Assembly: GCF_901709675.1 (NCBI RefSeq)
Contig: NC_051095.1
Location: 8,707,956-8,771,955 of the forward strand
Direction of reading: 5' to 3'
Source of the DNA: Syngnathus acus
Taxonomy: Eukaryota; Chordata; Actinopteri; Syngnathiformes; Syngnathidae
Length of the DNA: 64,000 bases
This document shows, in pieces, positions 14,031-28,182 of the stretch. The stretch's first letter is position 1. Every line of letters begins with the position of its first letter. A program made the translations under genes and the position numbers. Under the pieces are notes generated by a model that saw nothing but the letters and a program-made list of their open reading frames with translations, was not told the origin of the DNA and did no database searches.

Positions 14031-16966
14031 GAACTTTTTTTAATTTTCAGAAGATATACTGTTTTATCCTCTCAATTTTTCAAATCCCACAATTCTTCAT
14101 TCAACTTTGGCATTCTATCCCGGGACCCTTCCGCTTGGCTGTTTTTTCCCCACAAATTCCACTTTGGAGTTTACACTTAGGAACGGTTTGAGAAGCACCT
14201 GACAACTACGGCAGCACAAACTTAAGTTATTATTCTGTGCACTTTTGCAGACTAAAACTTTGTGAATACCTGACATTCGACTTGGCACACTCAAGGCAGA
14301 ACACCGCCTCCGGACGTGGCGACCTACCTCGGGATCAAACCAGGAGATGAACGGGATTGAAAAGTCCCTGGGTAGGATCGGAATCTTGGAGAGGAAGGGA
14401 TCAAATGTTTTCAAGAAGAGATCGCCGTGATCAGATAAAAGCCAAGTCAAAGTACAAACTGTGAGTGGGAATAAGGAACAGGGGATTTTAGGTGTCAGGA
14501 GGGAAGGGATGAAGAGGATGAGGAGGAAGTGGTTGCGGGAAACTCCCTGACACTGTCAAGAATTGAGGTTTAAAGTTGTTTTGGGAACATGTTGACAATT
14601 GTTTAAGTGGAAAAGGGGTACAATAGTGATCAAAATTGAAAAAGCTTCAACCCAAGTCATTACCTTAAAATAGAAGCATGTGGAGCATTTAAAGTTTTAT
14701 TCTTCTTTCAGATATTATACATAATCATCATTGTGGAAGAAAAATCTGCTTTTTTATTCTAACTGGATGACACACCCTAACCTTCTTCAAAGGGGCCTGG
14801 CATTTATTAGGGTGAAGGCAACTTGTAAAAAATAATTGGGGGAAATATAAAGACTTGACTGTCAAGATTGTCTATTTAGATGCAGTGTTTATGTTTTATT
14901 TTCCTTCGAATCAAGTGAGGGCCATGACTCGTCTAGCAATTAATTTGGGCTTGGCAGCTATCAGATTGGAGGGCACGATTTGAAAAAATACGGTGATCCT
15001 ATACAGTGAGATCCGCTGAGGCAGTTATGCAGTTTTCGCTGCAGTATTTCTTTGGCAACGACACTCGGGTATGGTCATTATTAGAGTGGAGGGCACTTTT
15101 AGAAAATTTCTTACGTAGGCGCCAGGATCGTCTGGTTTTAATTGCATGTTTATTTTTCAAGTCGATGAAGCCCCAAATCATTACGGCATTTGTTAGAGTA
15201 GAGACCCCCAAATGAGGAATAAGACATACTGTATTTGATCATCTTAAATCTAAAGATTTAGGGTTGAAGACTTTAGGAAATAATGTATAGCTACATCAAT
15301 ATTATGTATTTTATGTGAAATTTCTTTCCTCAAGTCATGGACGCACCTGCTGATTAACTGCCGCGTGGTATCTGAGGGCAGCATGCTTTTTAAAAAAAAA
15401 AAAATTAACGTGTCAAAGGTGCGGTGTTCCTTGATTCAAGTCAATTCATGACGATTCATCGTCAATTACAGCACTATTTCTTCCCAATACTTCAAGTACA
15501 TCACAAACATATACTATTTAAAGGGATGAAATATGGAGAATGAATTAAAATGAGCTCGGGATTTAGTTATAAAGATTAAGACATCTATAAGTCATGTTCA
15601 AAACACCCAAAAGTGCTTTAGTGTGTCAAAAGTGTGAACTTTTAAGGAAAAGGCAGTGCGGTGGGGAAAAAGATGAGGATTAACATTATATGAAAGTGTG
15701 TTCCCGGAATTAATATTGCTTTCTCCCCCCCAACACACACACGCACAGTGGTCTTATTAGGCAACTACAGCTGTGTAACAGGAGTGTTTGTCCTTGGCGC
15801 GGCCGAGAGATGACTGATAGCGTCGCACATCAATGTGAGTTTATGAGTCAGCGCCTCAACTAATGGAGGCGATGAAATAAATGCGCGCAAGTCCAAATGT
15901 TTTCCGCTTGTTGCGCCGCTGGCTTTTTAGAGCAAAACGTGAAAGAAAGAAAGAAAGAAAAAAGCTCCAGATTGTTGCTTAATAACAAGCATTTCAACCG
16001 AGCAGCTAAATGGTGTTTTTGTAAGTGGGCCGTGCTTTTTGGGACTTGGGCCTTCAGTGTGGACCTGCTCAATTAACCTAAATTGTGAACCCTTGCGTAT
16101 TTGCACTTTGACATTCTGAATTTTTGGAAGCAACCCACAGTATCCTTCTATTTTACTGTGAGGCCAAAGTCATCTCAAATATGAAAATATTGCTTTCACA
16201 CCATCTTGTGTCATCATGGGAACAATTAATTCAAGAAGTAGGGAAAGGCGGTTCATACCCATATCAAATTGAAAAGTAGCACTTTGTCACCATCTATTGG
16301 CATGTAGAGATAATTACAAACCTTTATGGGTGGGCACAACTACGTACTCTCCGCAGGGTTATTGCGCAGGTCACAATCATGTTGTAATTATACACAATAT
16401 TTCACAAATATTACACCGAAAAACAACATAACAGCACGTAACCGTGCCAGGTACATCATCTGGATCACTTCAGAATGCTGCCCCTCACCTCTTAACTGGA
16501 ACACGTAAGAGGGAACACATGATTATTCCTTGGCGTTCAACACAGCACAATACTTGAGCCCTATTTTGCATCCTACTTGTTCTTTTATTTTCTTGATTTG
16601 TTACGGTTTTATTTTTCCAAAATCGTATTCTGTTCCATTGTTGATTTATTCGATTTTTTTATATAAAGAGCTGCAGTTGTTCTTAAAGTACTCTATCAAT
16701 AAAATTGAATTGATCCATTATTTAAAAAAATCAAATATGGAATCTCTCCATTAGTAGAAGTGTCCATGGGTGTAAATTTGACGGGGTGGTTTTTTTTTGT
16801 GCTGGCGACCACTTAGGGACCAGGTGTACCCTGACTCTCAGCTGGGATACTCTGCTCCGCCCGACCAATAAGAATACAAAAAAAATGCTGACATCATAAA
16901 TGTGAGGACAAATTGGAAATCCGATTGTTAAAGAAAGAAGAATTTTCAGTTCCATAGGCAGATTAG

Positions 16967-17105
16967 ACTCACATAACAACATATAAAAGCTTGAGATCTG
17001 ATTGGGCAAATGAAAAAAAAAAACAGCACCCACAAATCAAACAAAACTCACATAAGAACACATAAAACTTGAGATCAGATTGGGTCAATGAAAAAAAAAA
17101 AAAAA
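16967..17105. repeat. 79-bp tandem duplication ending in poly(A)
   Basis: Copies begin ACTCACATAA at 16967 and 17046. Each continues through CTTGAGATC(T/A)GATTGGG and ends in an A run of 11-15. Function unknown; this is a local duplication. Confidence 0.8.
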
Positions 17106-18355
17106 ATGTTGTACATTGTGTCGGTCAGTGCTTCTGATAGTGTTTTGATCATGTACTTGTTACGTTTCACAAGATTTTGCTTTTTAAGGAAAACATACAG
17201 CTCTGCATTGGCACAATGACATGTTTTAAGAGGAAAAATAGATGAGTGTAATGCTGCGGGCCATTCATTGAGTGCACAAACTCATGGACTAATCAAGTAC
17301 AAATACAAAATACAATAAACTCAATTTGTGGCTGTAATGTGACGCCCTTCTTCAAGGCTACAAGTCACAATGCTCAAGAGTTTGACTCTACTACGAGGTC
17401 ACATGTAGATTTCAAACTCAACATTTAAATCAAATTATCCAAACATGTTTGCAGGGCCAAAGGTGGTGTGGGGGGTTGCTTACAAAGACCTTGCCGGCTT
17501 TTCCTCTCCCAGGATATTAATGAGGAAATGACGCATACAAAGAAAAGAAGCAATGAGCGATGGCAGTTTCAGGCGGACGAGGGCCGGTGATTAATCCCGC
17601 AACTCCGAGTCAACTCCGCTGGGAATTCCATCAAAAGAAGCGGGGGGCGGGGGCAAGAGGGTTTTAATTGCCGATCCCCTCTCCTCTCCCAAATTGCTTA
17701 CCTACCTTCCTGATCCTGCCTTCCCGGTTGTTGTTGGTGGTGGGGGGGGCCCGGGGGCTCCAATGGAATCCAGCAGGCCTCACGCACACATTCACACACC
17801 AAAAATGACTTTCAGATGTGGAGTAAAAAAGCAATGCTATAGGTGTCTATCCATGGTCTTAAAATCACCCTTAAGTCTTAAATGCATTGTTATTATTCTT
17901 GCATTTAGACATATGGTACCAGTGGTGTTTAAGGGTAAGGTGTTTTTTTCAGGGATATAATTGTATAAAATAATACTTATGCGTTGTTGCAATGCTGTTA
18001 TTCGATCTTGGGAGCGGAAAAAAGAGGTGTCTATTTGAGGCGAGGTATTTATTTATTCAAGTGAACCTGATAATTCATAGCGGAGAGATTTTATTAGAGG
18101 GGTGGCCACAATGGTATAAGAAATACAGCATCTGTGATTGTCTTTGTGATTGTGTTCATTTTTTTTTTTAGTTGTCAATACAACCGAAATATTAGAAATG
18201 TGCTTCTGGTAGTGTTTTGCCCTTTCTAAACCCCTCCGGAAGCTGGTGATAACTCACGACATCATTATCATCCAATAAATCTGTTTTTCAACAAGGTACA
18301 CCCAAAGCAACATCAAGGTATATGACGAGACGGGCTATCAATAACCACGCGTCCT

Positions 18356-18373
18356 AGGTCAAAGGTGACGTCA
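18356..18373 (+). promoter_or_regulatory. Overlapping DR1 nuclear-receptor site and full CRE
   Basis: AGGTCA A AGGTGA forms a direct repeat with one-base spacing (DR1, used by HNF4 or RXR heterodimers). Its second half overlaps the palindromic CRE TGACGTCA at 18366-18373. A TATAAAAA lies 175 bp downstream (18547-18554). Together they resemble a compact promoter or enhancer, but no confident exon follows, so the role is inferred. Confidence 0.35.
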
Positions 18374-21300
18374 TGTTGCTTTCGCTTCAGATCAAACAGA
18401 AGAGAGGTAGGGGGTCTTCCATGGGAAGATAAGATGCGGGTGTTTGATTTCACATTCTGGATGGATGACTTTTACAAACCTCTAGATGGCTGAGACGTAC
18501 CTCCTCAGATGCCGTCATATGGCCTTTGTTAGGACTGTTTGATGTCTATAAAAAGATGTGCAAGACACTGCTGTGGAAGAAGGAAAAATAACTGTTGGAG
18601 TTGAAAAAGGTACGATACATCTTTCTCACATGATAAAGTACTGCAAACATTCATAGTCACTCGTCAGCATTCCATTTGATTTTTGTATTTCTTGGAACAT
18701 CGTAGCCACAGGTTGTTATCTGAGCCTTTTGGGAGGGCGATATCATCAGCTATGGAACGTTGAAAATCACATTCCAAACATAGATCAGAGGAGAACAGGG
18801 AAGGAAAAGTGTTATGAGTGTAACGTATTGCTTGATGTTAAGATAGACATTCCAGATAATGTTGCGGGATGGGTGGGGACTGACAGGGTTGAGCTTTTTT
18901 TATTTTTTATTTTTTCAACTGGCAGAAATGTGGAAACATGCTCCTATGAGAATCTAGTAGGAAATAGCATAAAAAATAGCTGTATAATTTTCTATTTTCC
19001 AATGTCATGTGCAAACTCTGCAAAATCGGAGGTCTAATGCTGAACATTGGTTACCTTAATTAATCAAAGTTTAATTAATAAGACTACTGAATTGGACTCT
19101 ACGGACCTATGGCAATAACGCTAGTCAATGACGTCTTGACGCATATCTGGCCACAAGCTGGTTGAAAATTTGTAACTACAAGAATTGTAGATTGTACAAT
19201 CTTGAATTACAAGATTACAAATGAGTTAAACACAACATTATTGAGGGGGAACAGAAACTCGGTGTGATGGTGTTTATTATGAAAATTAGCCTCAACATAA
19301 TAACAACAGTGTCAAGTTCACAACCACATTTTCAGAAATAAGCATATCAAGATTTGTATTTTGGGATTTTACACTTGATGGTTTGGCAGGAAATCCAACT
19401 ATCAGTCTACAAAATGTAAAAAAGTCTCAGTTGCCTTGGTTACCTTAATTAAGTTTTCACAAGGTTCAACGTATCCGCAGTCTGCTGTGCATCTTGTGTT
19501 TGGTATGCTTCTCATTAGCATTAAGTCATAATCAAGGCGACACCCGCTGGGTTTATCCAGGAGCCCCAGATTTCACACGAGCTTCTTTCGCGGCCTCTCT
19601 AATTGTCCTGACTCCCTTGTGAGAGATGTGCTGTGATTGGTGGAGCAACACTTTTAGCTAATCAGATGTGTTTTATAAGTCTAACAATGGCAACTAAGTG
19701 GTGCATGTATACATACCACATTCCCGTTTGCCTTTAAGGGGTTGTGGGAAAGAATCTTTCAAAAAAAACCTTGAGATAAGATTTCTAACGTTTGGAGGGA
19801 GCAGAGCAGATTTCGGGAAATATGTAGCACCTTATTAGCATGTGTTGTATTCACATCACATTTTGGTGATAAATATGGAGTCTCAATTCACGTTCCTATC
19901 CTACTGTAGCTCCTGTTCGCAAGCCATGTGGTCTCTGGTCCGAAGTCTTCTTAACTCGTGGTTATTGGAGTAACCTAAGTTAGCTCTTATCCTAAGCCAA
20001 ACCAGCTTTTTCTTACCTCTCCAACACGCATGGACAAATGAAGACTGAATTGCATTGTTGGCAGGACATTTTGCTGCTCCACAAAGCATGATAGGTGGTT
20101 GGCTAGTCAAACGTTCTCTGTAAATTGGCTGATTGGAAGAAATTCCTGAGTCCTCATCAATCGTTAAAAGTTGATGCGACGTAATAAACTCATTGATGTG
20201 CAAACAAATCAAAATTCATTTCTGCAACTCTAAAAATATGTCTTTTACCGTTTCCTGTTTTTGAAGGTTTGTGTTTTATTTACTTTTACACCATATTTTC
20301 ACCCGAATTGTAGGTCAAATTAACTTGTTTCACCACCAAACGATTCAACAAGTCTTACCGTACACAAGAAATGGCAATAAAAGACTTTCACAATGCTCTC
20401 AAGAGAAGAATTTACAGACTTTCTTCCTGTTCTCACTTCTGAATAATGCCCAACACTTAAAAGTTCAACTACTTTGACTCTACTCTGCATGCATGCGTGT
20501 GTCCATATGTGCCTTGTGTGCACTTTTACAGTGAGTTGCAACAATCCGGGGCACCATTATGTTCTCTGGTAGCCGGCAGCGAGTGCAGGAATGGTTTGAG
20601 TTAGGGGGATAGAAACAGCGTGACCCAAGAACTACAAGAGAACAAAAACTCGGCGTTAGTGTCTGTGACAGCAGAGGCCAGAGTGCGTTTGCATAAGACT
20701 CATTTCCATCCCCTAAACCTCCCTGCTTACAAACTGCATTTAATGCAAAACTTCTGGCATTTTTTAACTAATTAAACTTTGCTTTGCTACGCCAGAAGAA
20801 TCCTAGAAAACCATGAATGACTCCATTGAACACTGTAGTTAGAATGGACTGTACCGCATGTGCACAAGGAGAGTGAAACAATTGAAACACAATGGCGGAA
20901 ACCGTAAAGTGGCATTCAATGAGATTATTACACACACGTTTGTTTCCGATGCTTGCATGTGAATATTTACTAGCAAAATTAGATTTTTGAGGGGGTTTTT
21001 GGGCCCAATTCCAATATTTAGCATAATGAAATTACGATAACCGATTAATCGTCAGATCAATTAAAAACGAATAAAGTAATGTTAGTGTTTACGCGACATT
21101 TGCAATGATAAAGCCATGAATTACGGAGAGAATATGTATATGTGATTGATGCCCTTTAGTTTTTTTTTTTTAACGTGTGGTCGGACTGAATAATTTTTCT
21201 AAACCAATTTTATGCAGAAACCACTGAAAGGTTTGCTGTTGTTTCCTGTACAGTGTGAACAGCAACAATTCAATTTGAGCTTGTTTTTGTTATTCATCAT

Positions 21301-23659
21301 ATTTAGACTTAGGAATGTCGACAGGGTGGGCGGAAGAAAAGGGCCGATGGAGCAAACAATAAAAAGATGGGAAAACGGTGGAGTACAGAGACCGTCAAGA
21401 TAAACAGAGAGCAATGGAAGGAGGAGGCTTTGTTTTGCTCTGGCTGGAATTGTGAATCGCCTCTTCCTAGGAGGGTTTCAATGCGGACGCACTTGTGGTC
21501 ATAGACCACCTGTTTCCTCTGAATGCATTTCAACATTCTGACCTCATAACTGGTTCCAGCCTTTTGCTTTGTGTCCAAACGGTGTCATTGTTTATCACAG
21601 CTGGGTTGTATCACCCACTTGAATGTAAATTACCTTCCAGGTCAAGAGGAGTGAATTCGGTTTGTCTTCACCAGCCTATTTGTCTCTCTCTGGAAGTTCA
21701 GGCAGTGGGTTATTTGCCGGAAGGTAAAAGTGAGGACTGGCCGGGTGGTGTAACGCAGCAGTGGGGGCATGAAGAATGTGTGTAAGGACACAAAAATGGT
21801 TTCTCCCAAACCCAAACATTCCAGCTATGAAGCAGGAACTGGCTTGTGGGACAAAAATATTCCACAAAAGCACTTTTTTTTAATGTATTTTCTGTACCGC
21901 CTTGCATATTTCAACAGCAACTGACTGATTTGTGAGTGTCTCCAATGGACAATATTGACAAGGTTGAATTGCATTTGATGTTTTTTTTGCCTTAACTGTA
22001 AAAATAGCTCTATTTTACCTCTGTGACTTGCCAATCCAGCCATCCATTTTCCATATGGTTCAGCTTTTTACAACATTTATAAATGATCTGTGGCTGAGGT
22101 TCATCATGGTGTTTTCTCCCTCTGAAATAACAATAAGAATGGCATTATAGAGTATGAAAAGGAAAATATTTGTCTTTTTTTATGTCAAGACACTTGTAAA
22201 GATGCATGACTGCAAAACCAGAGAATTTGAAACAACTTCTATTTTGCAGAAAGTGAGAAGAAGCAAACCCTTGATCAGCTCTTGGACCCAAGTGAAGGCT
22301 GGAGTTCCGAAGTGAGGACAGTACAAATTAGTTTGATGTGATGTCAGGTGAATGAACGAGTATTGGATAAAGCATTTTTGAAAAGCGTAATGAGGAGGCG
22401 CTGGCTGAGTCAATTCGATGGGCTGGGAGAGAAACTAAAGGGAAATAGGTATTTCCAAGTGGTATGTGAGTGGCGAGGTGAAAAACTAAACATGCATGTC
22501 TTGGAATGTGGGAGGAAGCTTGCAAAAAAGCTTCGACGTGAGTTTAACTGAATGCGTGCAACGTTTTTATACCACAATATCCATCAGCCCTCCCTCCTTG
22601 GTGTTGTACCATGCCATACGTGATAGAGAAGTAAAAAATGCTGACAGAAAGTTTTTAAGGAACTTTAGGTGTATTTGCCATCTTGCCTGTCTTGGATTTT
22701 GCAGTCCTTCATTGTACAAATCGGCATAAAGCAACCTTTGGTTCATACACTGGAGGGAAGGACTTGGCTGTTTCAAATGACGGTGCTTTAAATGTTTGAA
22801 TAAAACCTCTTGACCGCAGAATGACACCAAACAATAGTGTGTGTGTGTGTGTTTAACTATTAATTGACTTTAAATGTATCTGACATGTATTTAGAATTGG
22901 AGGACACGATCTTGGTTTAATGCGTCGTTGCATTGATCTGGCTCACTTTACTTTCTTGGCATGTATTAATAATACATTATTGGAAACACTGTTTTTGTTT
23001 GTGTTTCTACGCGCCGTACTGCTCTTTACGTGATTTATTTGACTGCATCGCAGGGCTCGGCTCCAGTTTCAGGCAGTTGAGCCAACATAAACCTTGTCAC
23101 AACTCTGAATTCCTGCCTAGGCTACAGCTTCCAGGCAAAGCTACAGAGGATCAATGCCAGATAAATACGAGAGATAAGCTCTGGCAGTGCCCTACATAGC
23201 ACACGAGTTGGGCAAAGAGTGCCAAAATCATCACTCGGGTATGCCACTTGAAACAAGGCGCAGTGTCATTTTGAGTCGGCATTTGATTATATGTCAGTTA
23301 TCGTCTATTCTTTCCAAAGTCCGTTTTAATAAATGTGATGAATGAAAAACTAATTATATGAGCCGATGGGGTGTCTCGCTGAAGGTTTGAATGCATGGAA
23401 TGACATCTAGTGGAAAACTCAAGTGTGACAATGAAATCTGAACTTCATTTATTTCTCTGTGAAAAGTCATTTGTGTTGGAATGAAGTCATCCACTGCCAA
23501 TCTTTCTGGTTACAATCCATATATGCGATCGATCGCCGTATGATTGTGAATTGATCTGTGTAGGGTTGCGAGGTTTAGTGGCCCGACAAACTGGAACTAC
23601 ATTTGCTCATATGATGTCATGAGGTATTTATTGACTCAACTGCAAAGGGACCAGGCATT

Positions 23660-23961
23660 TTAAAGTCCCAATGATCATCACACACACACCTGGGTGTGGT
23701 GAAATTTGTCCTCTGCATTTAACCCATCCCCGTGTGATTTTAATCCATCCCCTGGGGGAGAGGGGAGCAGTGAGCAGCAGCGGTGCCGTGCTCGGGAATC
23801 AGTTGGTGATCTAACCCCCCAATTCCAACCCTTAATGCTGAGTGCCAAGCAGGGAGGCAATGGGTCCCATTTTTATAGTCTTTGGTATGACCCGGCCGGG
23901 GTTTGAACCCACAACCTTCCAGTCTCAGGGCGGACACTCTACCACTAGGCCACTGAGCTGG
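23660..23961 (-). mobile_element. tRNA-derived SINE, V-SINE-like
   Basis: Read on the minus strand, the element starts with a tRNA-like head. The A box is GGCCTAGTGGTAGAGTG (complement of 23935-23953) and the B box is GGGTTCAAACCC (23899-23910). A body follows with CACTGCTCCCC, a GGGTTAAATGCAGAGGAC block and a CACACCCAGGTGTGTG tail ending GATCATTGGGACTTTAA. The body and tail match what I know of the V-SINE superfamily in fish. It looks close to full length at about 300 bp. RNA polymerase III boxes are intact but a poly(T/A)-rich stretch follows the head. Confidence 0.75.
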
Positions 23962-26885
23962 TTATTTTTTTTATTTTTTATTTTTTTTATTTTTAAAGTG
24001 CATCAAGGTCAAGTCAAAAATGTTCTGTACAGGGCATACAGAACATTTAGTAGTCTAGTCTAAGCATTGTATTTTGACTAATACTGTTTTTGTGGAATAT
24101 AGATGAAGCAGAAAGACCCACCCGTTTTTATTCATCTCAGTGGGCTGCCATGTTTCTACTACTAGTGAAAATGGCATCACAGTGACAGTAAAAAGCAAAT
24201 GGCTGGTGACTTTTTCTGTTTAATTTATTCATTCAACAAATGAAATATTAATCAGAACATATCATATTGCAGAGAAAATATTGACTTGACTGATGACTTA
24301 GCAGAGCCTCAGAGAGGATCCACCTTTATCTTAACTCCACACGGTTTCATTCTTTAGTTTTTCGATTCAGCATGAGACTCGGCATTGTTTTATTGCGTTG
24401 ACTGTTTTTGTGGTATTAGCTTCACATTTAAACTTGTCTTTGTCATTATAGCTGATTTAGAGCTGGTTGTTTTTAGATTGCTCGATAAATAAAGTTGAGT
24501 TGAATGATTTCTATCATTTCCTTGACGTCAATTACCGGTACTATCTTATTAGCAAAGGATTTGTGGCATCAAAAAGTGCAATAGAAAGAGGCAAAATAAT
24601 ACTAATTGAATAGGGAAGTTCCACGGGGGGGAACGCAAATATATTACAGACGCTGTTTGTTTGTTCACAATTGGGTAGTTACATTCATTCATCTTTCCTG
24701 GAAAAAAGGAGGCTTATATTTCAGATGAGGTACTTGCTGCATCTTAATCCGCAGCTTCCTGAGACTGCGTGTTTTGCTCTTTTTCTTTTACTATTGATTA
24801 TACACTATAACTTCTTTGTTTGTTTCGATTTTGATGGTTTGTGAGTTGTGGTGATTTCTTCATTAGATAACCATCAGAGCCATGGGTTGCAACAAAGTGT
24901 GCAAGGGAAGAAAACACCATGGGAATGAGGGATGGGATCTGATTTTCACTTAACGATGTTGGACGAATGTGCCAAAGAGAGCGTGGGTGGCACTTGAGCT
25001 CGCCCCTGACATGCAGAGTTCAATTGATATTTACATTTTTGTGTGCTAAAACACCATGTTGTGATTTAAGTAAGTGACAGTTTCTCACACAGTAAATCTT
25101 GAGTTCACGCAGCATGGACTCTATTTTCTTCCTGGAGACATCTGCTCAATTAAAAAGAAAATGGACCAATTGGGTTGGCACAAAAGAAAACCACTTTCTT
25201 TTTAAAATCATATTTTCGTCAACTGTGGATTTCTAGGGGGATTTTTTTTTTTTTTTTAGAAAAAAAAGGGTCTGATTCCCCGCTAAGTAGTTACATATCC
25301 ACTCTCTGTGAGTGGGAGCGTTTATGCCAGAGTGAATTTTAGAGGCTGCTCAAATGTTTGGCAGATGCCGAGCAGTTGATCGCAATGTCGCTCCGCATCA
25401 AAGCGCTCACATTGTGCCGAATTGCAGACACAATGAAGTAGTCAGGAGGGAAGAAGATGCCAGCTGGACTGAGGAGTCACTTGCTTAACTTTGCAAATAT
25501 GATCCGAAACACTAATACTGATAAGTCTTGTTGGCTTCCTGCGGTCATAGCATACTGCTATCCGCTTATGTAACTTAATCAATTTATAACCGGTGCCCAC
25601 TCTTGGCCTCGGTCTTTTTGATTGAAAATTTCCACTGACTATCTCCCTGTAATCCTCAACTCCATGTGTATGTAGTGAAAATGTTTGGACTTTGCTCCCC
25701 GCCAAGATAAACCGCGTCCTTTTACTTGTTTAGCTCAGCTGTGGTGTAAAGCGACCTGGGTTCCTTACACCGAGCAATTTTAGAATGCCGGTTTGTAGCG
25801 CGTGTAATCAAGGCTGTGGTCGCATTGTCATCAATCTAAACGTGACGGCACCAGATGCGGCGTGGGTCCGGGGACGAGCTCACGTCATCATTGGACATTG
25901 AACATTTCCCACAATTCTGTTCTTAAAAATAAAGTCAGGCACATTCATTCATCATTGGCGATACATCATTAAGAGGAATGTGTCAACTTGATCGTACCCA
26001 GTGAAATACACGTTTGGCGGTTCCCATTTCTGCCCTATATTAAAAACTGTGATATGTCAAGAATCCTGTGGGCGGAGATGGAATGCCAACATTTTTCATT
26101 GCCTTGTGGGACAGATCTATACTTAATGTAAAGTATACATCTGGGATGGCATGGAATCTACACAGCTCAGAAGTTCATGAAGAATTGTAAGGGCAGAACA
26201 AGACCACTGGAGCCTCAGTACTACCCATGGCAAACTGTGATGCTCATGTTTATAGCCAGGAACCTAAAATAGAGAATTCCATCCATACATTTTCTTAGTC
26301 GTGGAAAGTGTGCAAATACTTTGTTCCTGTAGTTACTTACGTAAAGACCCTGTAAAGTGAATCTGGCACAATTGTGACGTGCACTTAGCTAGCTAGCTAT
26401 GCTGACTCCGCCAAAATTCAAGATTCAGGAATAATAAACCTTCCTTCAGATAATCTCGTAGCATGGCTGCTTTTTGTCAGCCATGAGTGAGAAGGAAGTG
26501 TAAGACTCGGTAGAAACATTAAAAAAAAAAAAAAAGTTTAACTTGACGGCAAACATGGACAGCGTCTTTGCGTTGGCATGGCTGTTTCAGAAATCACAAA
26601 AGGACCCGGTGAGATACAGTATATGCCATCCGTTTTAAGATGTGGTATCATTGTGGTTCAAACATGAAGCAATGTGTAGACATAAGAAAGACCCTGAACA
26701 ACATTTTTCCACGTTGATTGACAGCTGGCAGTTGAAGCAGGAATGGTATCAGTGCATTCACCAGACATGCCCACAGTCTTTAAGAGCAGAGACAAAGGCT
26801 TGATTGTTTTTCACAATATTAAAGCCCCTGCACTTTTACCACACTATTTTTTAAAAGTATCTGTACTTCAGTGAGTACTTTTGCC

Positions 26886-26942
26886 TTTTTTCTATACTGC
26901 TTATCCTGTTCAGCGTTGCACTGAGCTGGAGTCTATCCCAGC
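26886..26942. repeat. Decayed copy of the 10591 dispersed repeat
   Basis: TTTTTCTATACTGCTTATCC followed by GAGCTGGAGTCTATCCCAGC resembles the start of the same dispersed family. Only a short fragment remains. Confidence 0.55.
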
Positions 26943-27373
26943 CCAAAAGCAAATCCGGGCATATCCAGAAAATGACAACAATTCATCCATTTTTACTGTC
27001 ACTAAATTGGAAGTGAACCCACGTAAGATACACAAATGAACCGCTCCAGCAAATAGAGAATTGTCTACTTCTGTTTTACATTCCCTGAAAGAGAGAAACT
27101 CTGGCTACAAGCTATACTAAACTCCAAAGCAACTTTTATTATCCAATACTGAACTGCTGAGACTGTGGTGAAAGCATTTTTTTCAACTAGACAGTGCGGT
27201 TGGATCCCGTGTGCTGTTTTTTACATTGGAAATATAGTCTTAAATATCTAAACAGAACCATGCAACTTTTTAGCACCTTCTTCGCTAAGTTACTGGTGTG
27301 CGATGGGACTTGTGCAAATTGTGTGACAAATATATTGTTTGAGTTGTTTTGATCTAAATCATACTGTAGAACA

Positions 27374-27668
27374 CAGGTGTCAAACTCAAGGCCCGGGGGC
27401 CAGATACGGCCCGCCACATCATTTTATGTGGCCGGCGAGGACAAATTGTGACTCAAATTCGTGTCATTACTAGAATTGCAAATTGTTTTCACTTTTAATA
27501 TCTTTTTTTTTTTTTTTATATTTGACCAGTTTTTACTCGTCTGATTTGAAAACGAGTTATTTGTCAGTTTGTTTTGTAGCTTTTACTGTATATAATATGA
27601 GGCGCTCATACATTTATTTGGGTTGACAGTCATAATGGCCCTCCGAAAGAAGCTATGACGACAATGCG
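27374..27668 (+). mobile_element. hAT-like MITE, 3' end missing
   Basis: It starts CAGGTGTCAAACTCAAGGCC and runs through CCAGATACGGCCCGCC to GAAAGAAGCTATGACGACAA. Most of its length matches the complement of 56287-56610. Compared with that copy it lacks the last ~30 bp including the second terminal repeat. The CAGGGGTGTCAAACTC-type terminus is common in vertebrate hAT-derived MITEs. Non-coding. Confidence 0.75.
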
Positions 27669-28182
27669 AAAATGGCTTGGAGAAGTGTCTCAATAACATC
27701 CAAGTAGTAAGTTAAAACTGAAGTGGTACTATCGGGAACTGCTTCTGGGACGACTTGACCTAACCATCAGTATTTTCACATCGCTTATGCATGAGACAGG
27801 ATCATTTTAAGGTTGAGGGTTTTTTTGTATAGGGGTGGTACGGAGTCCACAATGGCCCACTTAAGTCCAGACATTTGGGATTCGGCCAAGGAATACTTAT
27901 GTGACTCACCATTAAAAGACCGGGGCGGAGACCAGACCAGGTCAACTGGGTTGAAAATGTGCATTTGGGTGGTTCCCCTGGTAAAACAGAGATGAACCCA
28001 ACTATTCAAATAGCAAACCCAGACACAAAAATAGACAACAAAATGTGTCATATTCTCCACTGCATTTCGGACCGTGCATGTATTGCTCAGCTTCACTCAT
28101 TCTTAAATACGTGGCAGAAAATATGGAACTCAAGAATAAATGTCAAACTTTATTTTCTCAATTACATACTTCCTGAAATTTA

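Noticed and set aside
23899-23961. A functional tRNA gene
   Set aside because: A and B boxes are present but the acceptor and anticodon arms do not pair; SINE body and tail follow directly.
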